A DNA stretch of 64,000 nucleotides, from positions 2,356,001 to 2,420,000 of the forward strand of contig JANSYK010000001.1 in NCBI GenBank assembly GCA_024742485.1. Direction: 5' to 3'. Under the pieces are notes generated by a model, which was given only the letters and a program-made list of their open reading frames with translations, searched no databases and had not been told where the DNA came from. The position numbers and the translations under genes are program-made. Numbering within the stretch: position 1 is the first letter of the stretch; the number at the start of each line of letters is the position of its first letter. Positions 19,487 to 28,400 of this stretch are shown piece after piece. The stretch is from Alphaproteobacteria bacterium. Its GTDB lineage: Bacteria; Pseudomonadota; Alphaproteobacteria; Rhizobiales; Rhizobiaceae.

Positions 19487-19521
19487 TGTAACCGTTTACA
19501 GTCCAACTGTAAACGGTTACA
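19487..19521. promoter_or_regulatory. Paired LacI-family operator
   Basis: TGTAACCGTTTACA-gtccaac-TGTAAACGGTTACA: the two 14-mers are exact reverse complements and each is a near-palindrome. Confidence 0.8.
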
Positions 19522-19772
19522 GTCGAAAGAATTCACATTTATTGGCTTTGCGGCCGTCGGACACCACCCCGGATCGTCAGGGACGGGACGCTTGACGCTG
19601 CGGAAAATTCACCGAACTGCACCGCTCATCCGAAAGGCCCACGCATTGCGACGGAGCACGGCTGTCGGCAGAGTCATAATGGCAGGTAGGAACCCGAATT
19701 ACCGGCAACCGCCTGTGCAGCAGGACAAAATGCAACAATAGGTGTCAGGTTCGCCCGGCAGGACCCAAGGTG

Positions 19773-20834
19773 TTACCCAGCCGGAATGGCGATCGATTTT
19801 TCTGCGGGCCAGTTGATCCAGACATCACCCGCATCGGGGATATCCTTCATCTCACCCTCCTTGGCCAGAATCTTGATGGGTTGATCCTGCCATTCGAGCA
19901 GATAGGTCACCGTCGGTCCGGCAAATATCTTCTGGCGAATGCTTGCCTTGAGGCAATTCATATGGGGATGCTCGTCCGGCCTTTTTGCCGAAACGATCAC
20001 GCTCTCCGGCCGGACAGCAATCGCGCCTGGCGGTCTCGCGTCCTGTTGGTGATCGGCCCACCGAATGGTGCTGCCGTCCGCCAATGTCATCGCCGACGCA
20101 CCGACCGCGCCCTTGAATATGTTTGCCTCGCCCAGAAATCCGGCGGCAAATTCATTGACCGGTGCATGATACATATCGTGCGGAGTCCCGGTCTGAACCA
20201 ACCGGCCATCCTTCAGGATGCCAATGCGATCGCTGAGGGTCAGTGCTTCTTCCTGGTCATGGGTGACGAATATGGTGGTGATTCCCACCTCGCGCTGAAT
20301 GCGTTTCAGCTCGATCTGCATATCGACGCGCAGCGCCTTGTCCAGCGCACTCAACGGTTCATCCAGCAAGAGAACCCGTGGCTGTGTGACGATTGCCCGC
20401 GCCAGCGCCACGCGCTGCCTTTGTCCACCGGAGAGCTGGTGCGGTCGGCGCTCACCCAAATGCCCTAGCTGCACCAGCTCAAGTGCCTGTGCCACATTGC
20501 GCGCAATCTCCGCCCTGGATTGCTTTCTGACCCGCAAACCGAACCCGACATTGTCGGCAATGCTCATATTGGGAAACAGCGCATAGTTCTGGAACACCAT
20601 GCCGATTTCCCGTTTCTCGACCGGGACGCGCTCGACCGGCTGATCGCCGATCACGACCGAACCGCTGTCGGCAAACAGAAATCCGGCAATCACGCGCAGC
20701 AGTGTCGTCTTGCCGCTGCCAGATGGCCCCAGCAGACCGAAAAACTCGCCATCGGCAAAATCGAGCGAAACATCGTCGAGCGCCTTCATGGCACCGAAAT
20801 GCTTGTTGATATTGGCAACCCGAACCCCGGCCAT
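19773..20834 (-). CDS. ABC transporter ATP-binding protein (PotA-like)
   Basis: [38 protein letters not shown]-like C-terminus. Confidence 0.93.
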   Translation of the reverse strand: MAGVRVANINKHFGAMKALDDVSLDFADGEFFGLLGPSGSGKTTLLRVIAGFLFADSGSVVIGDQPVERVPVEKREIGMVFQNYALFPNMSIADNVGFGLRVRKQSRAEIARNVAQALELVQLGHLGERRPHQLSGGQRQRVALARAIVTQPRVLLLDEPLSALDKALRVDMQIELKRIQREVGITTIFVTHDQEEALTLSDRIGILKDGRLVQTGTPHDMYHAPVNEFAAGFLGEANIFKGAVGASAMTLADGSTIRWADHQQDARPPGAIAVRPESVIVSAKRPDEHPHMNCLKASIRQKIFAGPTVTYLLEWQDQPIKILAKEGEMKDIPDAGDVWINWPAEKSIAIPAG

Positions 20835-21622
20835 CAGCGTTCTCCCCCGAAATTGGCGTAGCGTGCAGCCAGAAGCATCAACGACATGGAAATGACGATG
20901 ATGATTGTCGAAATGGCATTGATCTCCGGCGTGAAACCTTTGCGAATGGCCGTGTAGATGACCACCGGCAGCGTGCTGTCCCCTGGTTCGGCAAGAAAAT
21001 AGGAAACGACGAACTGATCAAAGGACACCGCAAAGGCGAACAGCGCCCCGGCGATGATTCCCGATGCGATCCAGGGCAAGGTCACGGAGCGGGTCACCTC
21101 CCAACTGCTGGCGCCAAGCGAACGTGCGGCTTCCTCCAGTTGCGGGTCAAAGGTGCGCAACCGCGCGGTCACCACAACAATCACATAGGGCAACGCCAAG
21201 GCGACGTGCCCGATGATGACAGCGGGCGCCCCCCGGCCAAGCCCGATCGAAAAGAAGAAGATCAGCATCGCAGTGCCGGTAATGAGCCAGGGAATGGCGA
21301 TAGGCGGGAACAGGAGCGCCTGCAGGATGACCTTTCCGCGGAACTCGTAGCGAAAAAACGCAATGGCCGCGGCCGTTCCCAATGTTGTCGCAATGACCGT
21401 GGTGGTGCACGCAATCCAGACGCTGCTCCACGCCGCATTCAGGATTTCGGAATTGTTCCATAGTTTTTCATACCAGCCCGTCGTGAAGCGGATCGGCAAT
21501 TGGTAAAATTCCGACTGGTTGAACGACATCACCGCCATGACCAGGATCGGCACATAGAGAAAAGCCAGTACGACGCCAAGATACACACGACCCAGCCGCT
21601 CGAGAAACCGCCCCATGGCCAT
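20834..21622 (-). CDS. ABC transporter permease (PotC-like)
   Basis: EEAARSLGASSWEVTRSVTLPWIASGI EAA motif; start MAMGRFLERL. Confidence 0.92.
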   Translation of the reverse strand: MAMGRFLERLGRVYLGVVLAFLYVPILVMAVMSFNQSEFYQLPIRFTTGWYEKLWNNSEILNAAWSSVWIACTTTVIATTLGTAAAIAFFRYEFRGKVILQALLFPPIAIPWLITGTAMLIFFFSIGLGRGAPAVIIGHVALALPYVIVVVTARLRTFDPQLEEAARSLGASSWEVTRSVTLPWIASGIIAGALFAFAVSFDQFVVSYFLAEPGDSTLPVVIYTAIRKGFTPEINAISTIIIVISMSLMLLAARYANFGGER

Positions 21623-22482
21623 TATTGCGCCCTCCTGAGAACCGGACTTGAAACCGCGAGGATCAGCAGCACTACGCCCAGCAGAATGAACGACAGGGCT
21701 GCACCCAACGGCCAGTTGAAAACCGCGACGAACTGATCCTCGATGACGGTGCCGAAAAATGTGCCGGACCGGCCACCCAATATGCGCGGCTCCATGAAGG
21801 ATCCAACCACGGGCACGAAGATCAGCACCGCCCCCGCGATCAACCCCGGCAGCGCCAGCGGTATGATGATGCGCCACAAAATCATGCGGCGCGGAGCACC
21901 CATGGAACGGGCCGCATCGATCAGATTGTCGTCGATCGCCTGAAGGGCCAGATAGGATGTCAGGATGACGTAGGGCAGGTAGGAGTGTACCAGTCCGATG
22001 ACGATCGCCGGGTAGCTGAACATCAAATTGACCGAAACCTCGAATGGCAGGATCAGGTCGAGCACGCTGTCGATGACGCCATTGCCCCGCAATACGATGG
22101 CCCAGGAAAAAATCCGCACCAGGCTGTTGCTCCAGAACGGCAAGATCACCAGCAGGAACAGGGCTTCACGCCATCGGCCCTTGATCGTTTTGGCCAATAC
22201 AAAGGCGCACGGGAACCCGATCAGAATGCAAAAGCCGGTGACAACCAGCCCGAGGGTCAGGGACCGCACGAGCAGTTTGAGATAAAAGCCCTTCTCGAAG
22301 AACTCCATGTAATTGGCGGCCGTGACAAACCACTCCCGGTCGCCGAATGGCGCTTCGCTGAGAAAGCTGAAAAACAGCATGGCGGCCAGTGGCAGGAACA
22401 CTGCCACCGTCAGCCAGATATAGGCAGGGCTGATCATCGTGGCAGCCCGAAGCCCGTCCCGGCGTGCCAATGTTGAGCTCAT
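21622..22482 (-). CDS. ABC transporter permease (PotB-like)
   Basis: IDAARSMGAPRRMILWRIIIPLALPG EAA motif. Confidence 0.92.
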   Translation of the reverse strand: MSSTLARRDGLRAATMISPAYIWLTVAVFLPLAAMLFFSFLSEAPFGDREWFVTAANYMEFFEKGFYLKLLVRSLTLGLVVTGFCILIGFPCAFVLAKTIKGRWREALFLLVILPFWSNSLVRIFSWAIVLRGNGVIDSVLDLILPFEVSVNLMFSYPAIVIGLVHSYLPYVILTSYLALQAIDDNLIDAARSMGAPRRMILWRIIIPLALPGLIAGAVLIFVPVVGSFMEPRILGGRSGTFFGTVIEDQFVAVFNWPLGAALSFILLGVVLLILAVSSPVLRRAQ

Positions 22483-22506
22483 GATCAGCCCTCCCCGATC
22501 GTGTTT

Positions 22507-23565
22507 CTACTGGGCGTTGGCCTTTAGTTCCTGCCAAAGCTCCAGATAGGTTTTGCGGGTTTCATCGGACACGGGCTGCATGAACTGGACACGTGCGACG
22601 ACGGCAGGATCTCCGAGCGTCGCCCGGTTGAAATCGTCGGCGGGAAGGGCTGCGGCCGCTTTTGCATTCGCCGAAGCCGGCGCGCCGCTCTCTGCCCATT
22701 TGACGTAGAATTGCGGATCAATCATGTAGTTGATGAATTCCCGCGCCGCTTCCCTGTTTTCCGAGGTTGCCGGGATGGACAGACCGTCCAGCCAGCCGAT
22801 GGCACCTTCCTCGGGAACAACGAACGCAACAGGCAGTCCCTTGGCAATCGAACGTCCGGCCGATCCACTCCAATAGGGAGCCATCAAAAAGTCTCCGGCG
22901 GCAAAGAACTGGTTCCAGTCATTTTCTGAACTCCAGAAGGTCTTGATCTGGGGCAGCAGTGTTTCCAGCTTGGATTTCACCGCGTCGAGATCCTTGACAT
23001 CATTGATGTTCTGACCGGTGGCCAAAGCGGCGAACTGGACGGATTCCAGCGCGTCGTCGCGCCATCCGACCTTGCCCGTGTATTGATCATCCCACAGCAC
23101 CTGGATCGATGTCGGCAGGGGTGACACCTCATCCTTGTTGACCCCGAATGATGTCAGGCCCCAAACCCAGGCGACGCCATTGACCTTGCCACCGACATTC
23201 AGTTCGGGATTTCCGCCGAGGTTGGGCGCCAGATCTGCGAAATTCGAAATATCGGACGTGTCGATCGGGCTGATGAGACCTTCTTCCAGTGCTTGCCCGG
23301 TGAACGCCGAATTGATCAGCACCACATCATAGGCGCCCGGATTGGTTCTCAGTTTGGTCAGCATCTCCTGTTCGGAGTTGAAATAATCATGCACCACGGT
23401 GTGCCCGGTCTTCTCCTTGAATTCGGCAACCGCCCAGTCGGAATCCGTGCCGTATCCCTTCCAGTTCAACACGCGGATTTCATCGGCGTGAACAGCCCCC
23501 ACACCCATGCCAAGCACGAGTGTTGCCAGCGCAGCACAACCGGTCCATTTTGCATTGATACTCAT
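22507..23565 (-). CDS. ABC transporter substrate-binding protein (PotD/PotF-like)
   Basis: Signal peptide then ADEIRVLNWKGYGTDSDWAVAEFKEKTGHTVVHDYFNSEQEMLTKLRTNPGAYDVVLIN. Confidence 0.92.
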   Translation of the reverse strand: MSINAKWTGCAALATLVLGMGVGAVHADEIRVLNWKGYGTDSDWAVAEFKEKTGHTVVHDYFNSEQEMLTKLRTNPGAYDVVLINSAFTGQALEEGLISPIDTSDISNFADLAPNLGGNPELNVGGKVNGVAWVWGLTSFGVNKDEVSPLPTSIQVLWDDQYTGKVGWRDDALESVQFAALATGQNINDVKDLDAVKSKLETLLPQIKTFWSSENDWNQFFAAGDFLMAPYWSGSAGRSIAKGLPVAFVVPEEGAIGWLDGLSIPATSENREAAREFINYMIDPQFYVKWAESGAPASANAKAAAALPADDFNRATLGDPAVVARVQFMQPVSDETRKTYLELWQELKANAQ

Positions 23566-23581
23566 TTCTTTTTCTCCCTTT

Positions 23582-24574
23582 TTAGATGTTTGACGTCGTT
23601 TCCAATTGGTCCCACGGATCGGAATGCTCCGATGACGTGCCCTTTCGGCTGGCCAGAAAGGCCAGTGTTTGTTCGCGGTCCGGTGCGGTGGCCGGACCGT
23701 TCTGTTCAGTTGAAAGCGCCGCTGCGGCATTGGCGAAGCGGGCGGCGGCAACGGGTGTTGCACCGGTGGCCAACGCCGCAATGAACGAACCGATATGGGT
23801 GTCGCCGGCTCCATTGGTATCAACCGTGTCCACTGAATAGGATGGCACGAATTCGGCGTCACAGCCCCTCAGCGCCAGCCAGCACCCCTGCGCACCATGT
23901 CGCACAACGGCACCGGTTGCCGTTTCATGCATGGAGGCCGCCATCAATTCAGCTGCACGCCGGGGATCACTTTCACCGGTCATGATACGCGCCTCGTCCG
24001 CATTGGCGCTGATCCAGGCACACCGTTCCGTCAATCGCGCCAGCATGTCCGGCGCAATCTGGGAAACCACCGGCGATGGATCGAACACCAGTGCCGGTGT
24101 GGTCGGAAAGCCCGACAGCCAATCATCCAGAATGTCCGGATTGCGACTCAGCGCAAACGTGTATCCGGATATGAGGACAAATTCGAAAGGTGAAGCATCG
24201 ATATGCGCAAATTGCGAGGAACCAAAATACCGCTCGGCCCCGGCCTGCGAGACAAATGTTCGCTCACCCTGGCTGTCGACCAGCACAATGCATGTTCCCT
24301 GGTCACAATGCTCCAGCTGGCTTTGCAGGACCGGAAACCCGTATTCCGACAAGGAACTTCTGACGATATCCGCAAACCGGCCTGTGCCGTGTGATCCACC
24401 ATAGGATACCCGCATGCCTGCCCGGCTGGCTGCAACCATAGCATTGAACCCACCACCCGGGGCGATCATGCTCTCCTCGCTGACAGCCTCCTCGCCGGCG
24501 CGCGGCACAGTTTGGACGCGATAAACCAGGTCGATCACCACCCCGGACATCTGCAAAAGGCGCGCTGAACTCAT
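23582..24574 (-). CDS. PfkB family carbohydrate kinase
   Basis: PGGGFNAMVAASRAGM and DTNGAGDTHIGSFIAAL signatures. Confidence 0.93.
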   Translation of the reverse strand: MSSARLLQMSGVVIDLVYRVQTVPRAGEEAVSEESMIAPGGGFNAMVAASRAGMRVSYGGSHGTGRFADIVRSSLSEYGFPVLQSQLEHCDQGTCIVLVDSQGERTFVSQAGAERYFGSSQFAHIDASPFEFVLISGYTFALSRNPDILDDWLSGFPTTPALVFDPSPVVSQIAPDMLARLTERCAWISANADEARIMTGESDPRRAAELMAASMHETATGAVVRHGAQGCWLALRGCDAEFVPSYSVDTVDTNGAGDTHIGSFIAALATGATPVAAARFANAAAALSTEQNGPATAPDREQTLAFLASRKGTSSEHSDPWDQLETTSNI

Positions 24575-25620
24575 GTGGCCTGCCCCATCAGAATCCGGGC
24601 TTCACTTTCCCTGCCACGCCTGAGGGTCAGAAGATTCCTTGTGATGGCATCGAAGTTTAGGTTGTTGACCGCAACAAGCCTGGCAGTCTTGTCTTTCGGA
24701 AAGGATCCCGCACCGTGAACCGCACCACACATTGCACACGCAATGGCGCCGATCGTATCGGTGTCGCCGCCAAGATTTGCCGCGAGCAGACCGGTGTTCC
24801 ATCCATTGCCCCTGGTGAATCTGAACAGCGCGAAGGCTGCCGGTATCGACTCCGTGGAAGCAACACTGGTGCCGATCCTTTCGCGAATGGCCGCCGGCAG
24901 CGAAGCGCTGTCGCACGCGTCGGCAATGTCGAACGCCAGTGCAATGCGACGAGCAATCCCGGCCTCCCCGCCCATGCGACTCTCGACAGTTTTGGCGGCC
25001 ATTAACGCGGCATCCGCAGCCTCTTCGACATTGGCCCCGCCGACCCCCGCGCTGATTGCGGCGGCAACGGCGGCAGCCGACGCGATCGCTTCAACCGTGT
25101 TGTGGGTGATACGGCAGGTGGTTGCGACGAATTCCGTCAGCGCAGCCGGGTCCTCCAGTGGCATGACGATGCCGACGGGGCAGATGCGCATGGCGGCGCC
25201 ATTCGTATCTCCCGACAGGCCCGTTTCCTCCGGAGAGGCCCCGTCAAGCAGGGCTTTGATCGCGCGTTTTGTCGAGGGGCCGAGCAGATCGTGAAGGCCG
25301 CGCTCCTTGACGGACGCTTCCCATTCCACCAGTCGTCGCGCCCATCCTAATTCATCAAACGCTGCGGGCGACTTGAGCAGATGCTCCGCCAGCAACACGG
25401 TTTGCTCCGTGTCATCGGTGATGGATGCCGCGATCAGACCGTGCGCAATGGGGTGCCCGTCGACCGGTGCAACGAAGTCGGAGATTTCACCATAGGTTTC
25501 CAAAATCTCATGGGGCGAGCAGGACTGGGTCGGCATACCCAGCGCGTCGCCAAGCGCGCAGCCCAGTAACGCGCCCATCGCACGTTCCTGTTGCATTTCC
25601 TGGGTGAATGGGGTCGCCAT
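24571..25620 (-). CDS. ADP-ribosylglycohydrolase family protein
   Basis: GALLGCALGDALGMPTQ, SITDDTEQTVLLAE, NLGGDTDTIGAIACAMCGAVHG (metal-binding Asp motifs). Confidence 0.94.
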   Translation of the reverse strand: MATPFTQEMQQERAMGALLGCALGDALGMPTQSCSPHEILETYGEISDFVAPVDGHPIAHGLIAASITDDTEQTVLLAEHLLKSPAAFDELGWARRLVEWEASVKERGLHDLLGPSTKRAIKALLDGASPEETGLSGDTNGAAMRICPVGIVMPLEDPAALTEFVATTCRITHNTVEAIASAAAVAAAISAGVGGANVEEAADAALMAAKTVESRMGGEAGIARRIALAFDIADACDSASLPAAIRERIGTSVASTESIPAAFALFRFTRGNGWNTGLLAANLGGDTDTIGAIACAMCGAVHGAGSFPKDKTARLVAVNNLNFDAITRNLLTLRRGRESEARILMGQAT

Positions 25621-26378
25621 CAAAACTCCAGATGCAGCCCGAACCGGGTCGGATCCAATATGCTCTCGACGAACTCGATGACATCGCCGTCCACGGTTCT
25701 GCTGACCCGTCGCAGATGAAGCATGGGTTCGCCCGGCGTGCGCGCCATGATTTTTGCATCGGCGGTCGAGATCGAAGGCAGCACATGCGCCCATTCCTCG
25801 CCGTCATGGATGGCAAGACCGGCAGCGGCCAGGGTCTCACCCAGCGAATCATTGATCAGCCCGTTCTCCAGCGCATCGAAAAACTCGTCCCGCCAGGGTG
25901 TGCGGCTGCGTTCGAGCGAAATGCCCATGCCGTTCTTGCTCAACAGCCGCAGGCGATTGACACAAAGATATTCAATCGCGCCAAGACCGAGAAACTGGGA
26001 TGTTTTCAGGCAGGTCTGCCGCTCGATTCCCAGAAGCCGTGTTTCCACCTTGTCGTCGGTTTTCGACAGCGCTCGTGTCCAGCCGAGCGCGTTGTCGATC
26101 GACGCGCCCTCATAGGTCACGAATGACCCGATACCCGTTCGCGTCGTTATCAGGCCTTGTCGAACCAGTTGTTCAAGACCCTTTCGGACCGTATTGCGGC
26201 TGACGGAAAAACGGCGGACAAGCTCGTTTTCGCTTGCCAGTTGATCACCCCGCGCAATCGCGCCGGAGCGAATCTCCTGCTCCAGTGTGTGGGCAATGCG
26301 TTCCGATTTCGGCAGGCCGATGCCGGGGTTGCCCAGGTGCGGCTTCTGTTTTACCACGGCAAATTGGTTCCTGTTCAA
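25620..26378 (-). CDS. GntR family transcriptional regulator with UTRA domain (HutC subfamily); start uncertain (TTG at 26378)
   Basis: GDQLASENELVRRFSVSRNTVRKGLEQLVRQGLI wHTH; C-terminal UTRA-like LHLRRVSRTVDGDVIEFVESILDPTRFGLHLEF. Confidence 0.92.
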   Translation of the reverse strand: MNRNQFAVVKQKPHLGNPGIGLPKSERIAHTLEQEIRSGAIARGDQLASENELVRRFSVSRNTVRKGLEQLVRQGLITTRTGIGSFVTYEGASIDNALGWTRALSKTDDKVETRLLGIERQTCLKTSQFLGLGAIEYLCVNRLRLLSKNGMGISLERSRTPWRDEFFDALENGLINDSLGETLAAAGLAIHDGEEWAHVLPSISTADAKIMARTPGEPMLHLRRVSRTVDGDVIEFVESILDPTRFGLHLEF

Positions 26379-26410
26379 ACTTGATCATACCTGTTCATAC
26401 TTGTTCATAA
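26371..26410 (-). repeat. Four tandem 10-bp repeats at the GntR gene start
   Basis: CTGTTCAAAC TTGATCATAC CTGTTCATAC TTGTTCATAA on the plus strand. Confidence 0.8.
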
Positions 26411-26645
26411 AATGATGAAATGGTCAGGATGTCAATGTCTGGACGCTCGCGCTTATGCACAGGTCACGGCTCTGATCCAGGCGAATCGTCACATTGCCTC
26501 TGGAGAATCAGCCAGCATCCTCGCCGCGGCCGCTGACATTCATTGTGATGACCTGACCACAAAAAACCCAAATGCTGCCACGCGCGCCGATGGCTGCGTT
26601 CAAATGTCGATATGCAAACCTCATCCGTGGGCCAGGGTCAGGACC

Positions 26646-27536
26646 CTAGCCAAGTTCGCCGTTGATCTGCTTTTCCCGTTTGGTGATTTCCGCCACAAGA
26701 AAGCGCACAAATGTCTTCACCCGAACCGAGGAGCGCAGGTCCGGGTGGGTGAGAACCCAGCCGGGGCGCGATGAAACCGGACCCGTTCCCGGAATGCGAA
26801 CCAGTCCGTCCAGGGCATCGGCAAAGAAACAGGGCAAGGACACCATGCCAAGCCCGGATACGGCCGCCTGTGCCTGATCGAGCATGTCGGGGATCTGATG
26901 GCGCACTCCAGCGTTGGGAAACGGGCCCTGCTTGACCCAATTGTTGCTGAGGTCATGGACCCCTCGCCCTATCCAGGTTGCGTTCGTCTGATCTCCTTCG
27001 AACCAGTGTTCGGAAATGTAATCGGGCGCCGCATAGGCCCGGTCGACGAAGTCCGGCAGCCTGCGACCGACGAGATTGTCATTGGGACTGAATTGGGAGC
27101 GGAACGCAACATCGGACGCACCCTTCATGAGATCGTCTATCTCGAAACTTGAGTGAAGTAAGATTTCGATTCCCGGGTATTTCTGCGAAAACGCCGCAAT
27201 AAGGGGCATGATCATGTATTGAGACATGAGTGGAGGCGAAGTGACCCTCACCTGACCGGACAACACGGTATCCAGACTTGCTGCCTCGCGTTGAAAACCA
27301 TGGACTTCGCCTTCGACTTTTTCAGCCTTTGCGAAGATCTGTTCAGCCATGGCGGTCGCAAGCATTCCGTCCCGTGACCGGGTAAACAGCACCGCACCCA
27401 AACTGGTTTCCAATTCGGTTAGGTGTCGTGATACCGTGGAATGGCTCATCCCCAGTTCCGCTGCGGCACTGCGGACAGATCGGCCGCGAAACAGGGCAAG
27501 AAACACTCTGATATCGTTCCAATCCAGCATGGCCAT
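26646..27536 (-). CDS. LysR family transcriptional regulator
   Basis: LDWNDIRVFLALFRGRSVRSAAAELGMSHSTVSRHLTELETSLGAVLFTR. Confidence 0.94.
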   Translation of the reverse strand: MAMLDWNDIRVFLALFRGRSVRSAAAELGMSHSTVSRHLTELETSLGAVLFTRSRDGMLATAMAEQIFAKAEKVEGEVHGFQREAASLDTVLSGQVRVTSPPLMSQYMIMPLIAAFSQKYPGIEILLHSSFEIDDLMKGASDVAFRSQFSPNDNLVGRRLPDFVDRAYAAPDYISEHWFEGDQTNATWIGRGVHDLSNNWVKQGPFPNAGVRHQIPDMLDQAQAAVSGLGMVSLPCFFADALDGLVRIPGTGPVSSRPGWVLTHPDLRSSVRVKTFVRFLVAEITKREKQINGELG

Positions 27537-27549
27537 AAATCGCCCTCTT

Positions 27550-27574
27550 TATGGTGGTCGATTTTTGCACCATA
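27550..27574. promoter_or_regulatory. LysR-type box between lysR and divergent ORF
   Basis: TATGGTG-N11-CACCATA perfect inverted repeat with T-N11-A geometry. Confidence 0.6.
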
Positions 27575-27649
27575 TCCCCCCAATAACCGCAATTCCAAAT
27601 CATTTTCTGTCCACCTAGGTTGTTGCCCATGCAATCAAGGAGAGCTGAA

Positions 27650-28210
27650 ATGACCATCGAACTTAATCTGACATCCGACAGCCGCATTGAATTCGGCTTT
27701 GGTACCGTCACCGCCGGCAAGGAAGAATGGATGTATGGCGAGTACTTTCCGGCCATGGGCCCGACAATGGCTGAACACGGGCTGTCGATACTTGCCGCTT
27801 TCACCATTGCGGATACGAATTTTGCCGGAATTCGTCCTCAATCAGGCTCGTTCGCCAGCTGGCCTTCAGCCGAAAAACGCCAAGCCTTGCACAACGATCC
27901 GAAGTTCGTGGCAATCCGGCCCGAGAGGGATGCGGCAATGGACGTGTTGTCGGGAGGTCATCTCTTTCAATCAATGGACGAAGTGGTCACACTGAACACT
28001 GACAGTGATTACGCCATAATTATTGCAAAAGAAGATGACGGCATTTCCAACCCGATTTTCGCGTTGCCATTGGCCGACGATAGCCCCGAACAAACCTATG
28101 CCGGCAAGTCGATCATGCTTCGACCCTGGACCGAGGCAGATCAGCAGCTCTTAAGCACCCCCTCTGGCGATGTGGAGGTGTTTCGCATACGTTTCGGCGG
28201 TGCCGGCTAG
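27650..28210 (+). CDS. Hypothetical protein, divergent from lysR
   Basis: 186-aa ORF with SD-like AAGGAGAG upstream; no family recognised. Confidence 0.75.
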   Translation: MTIELNLTSDSRIEFGFGTVTAGKEEWMYGEYFPAMGPTMAEHGLSILAAFTIADTNFAGIRPQSGSFASWPSAEKRQALHNDPKFVAIRPERDAAMDVLSGGHLFQSMDEVVTLNTDSDYAIIIAKEDDGISNPIFALPLADDSPEQTYAGKSIMLRPWTEADQQLLSTPSGDVEVFRIRFGGAG

Positions 28211-28400
28211 CTGGGAGAAGCCGTCCCGACTGCAAACAATACTCCCGGGCAGAAATCTGCCCGGCTGGGTGCATACAAGCCACCGGCTGCGACTGCGGCA
28301 ATTCCATCTCTCGCGAATTGGCACATATTCCGCTCTCGCGCAGGGTGTGGTGGGGTATCACCAGAAGGTTCCTCGCACCAAAGACCAGTACCTGCCGCGC

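Noticed and set aside
26633-26646. AGGGTC-AG-GACCCT near the lysR stop
   Set aside because: Very short loop; not a plausible terminator hairpin and no second copy in the window.
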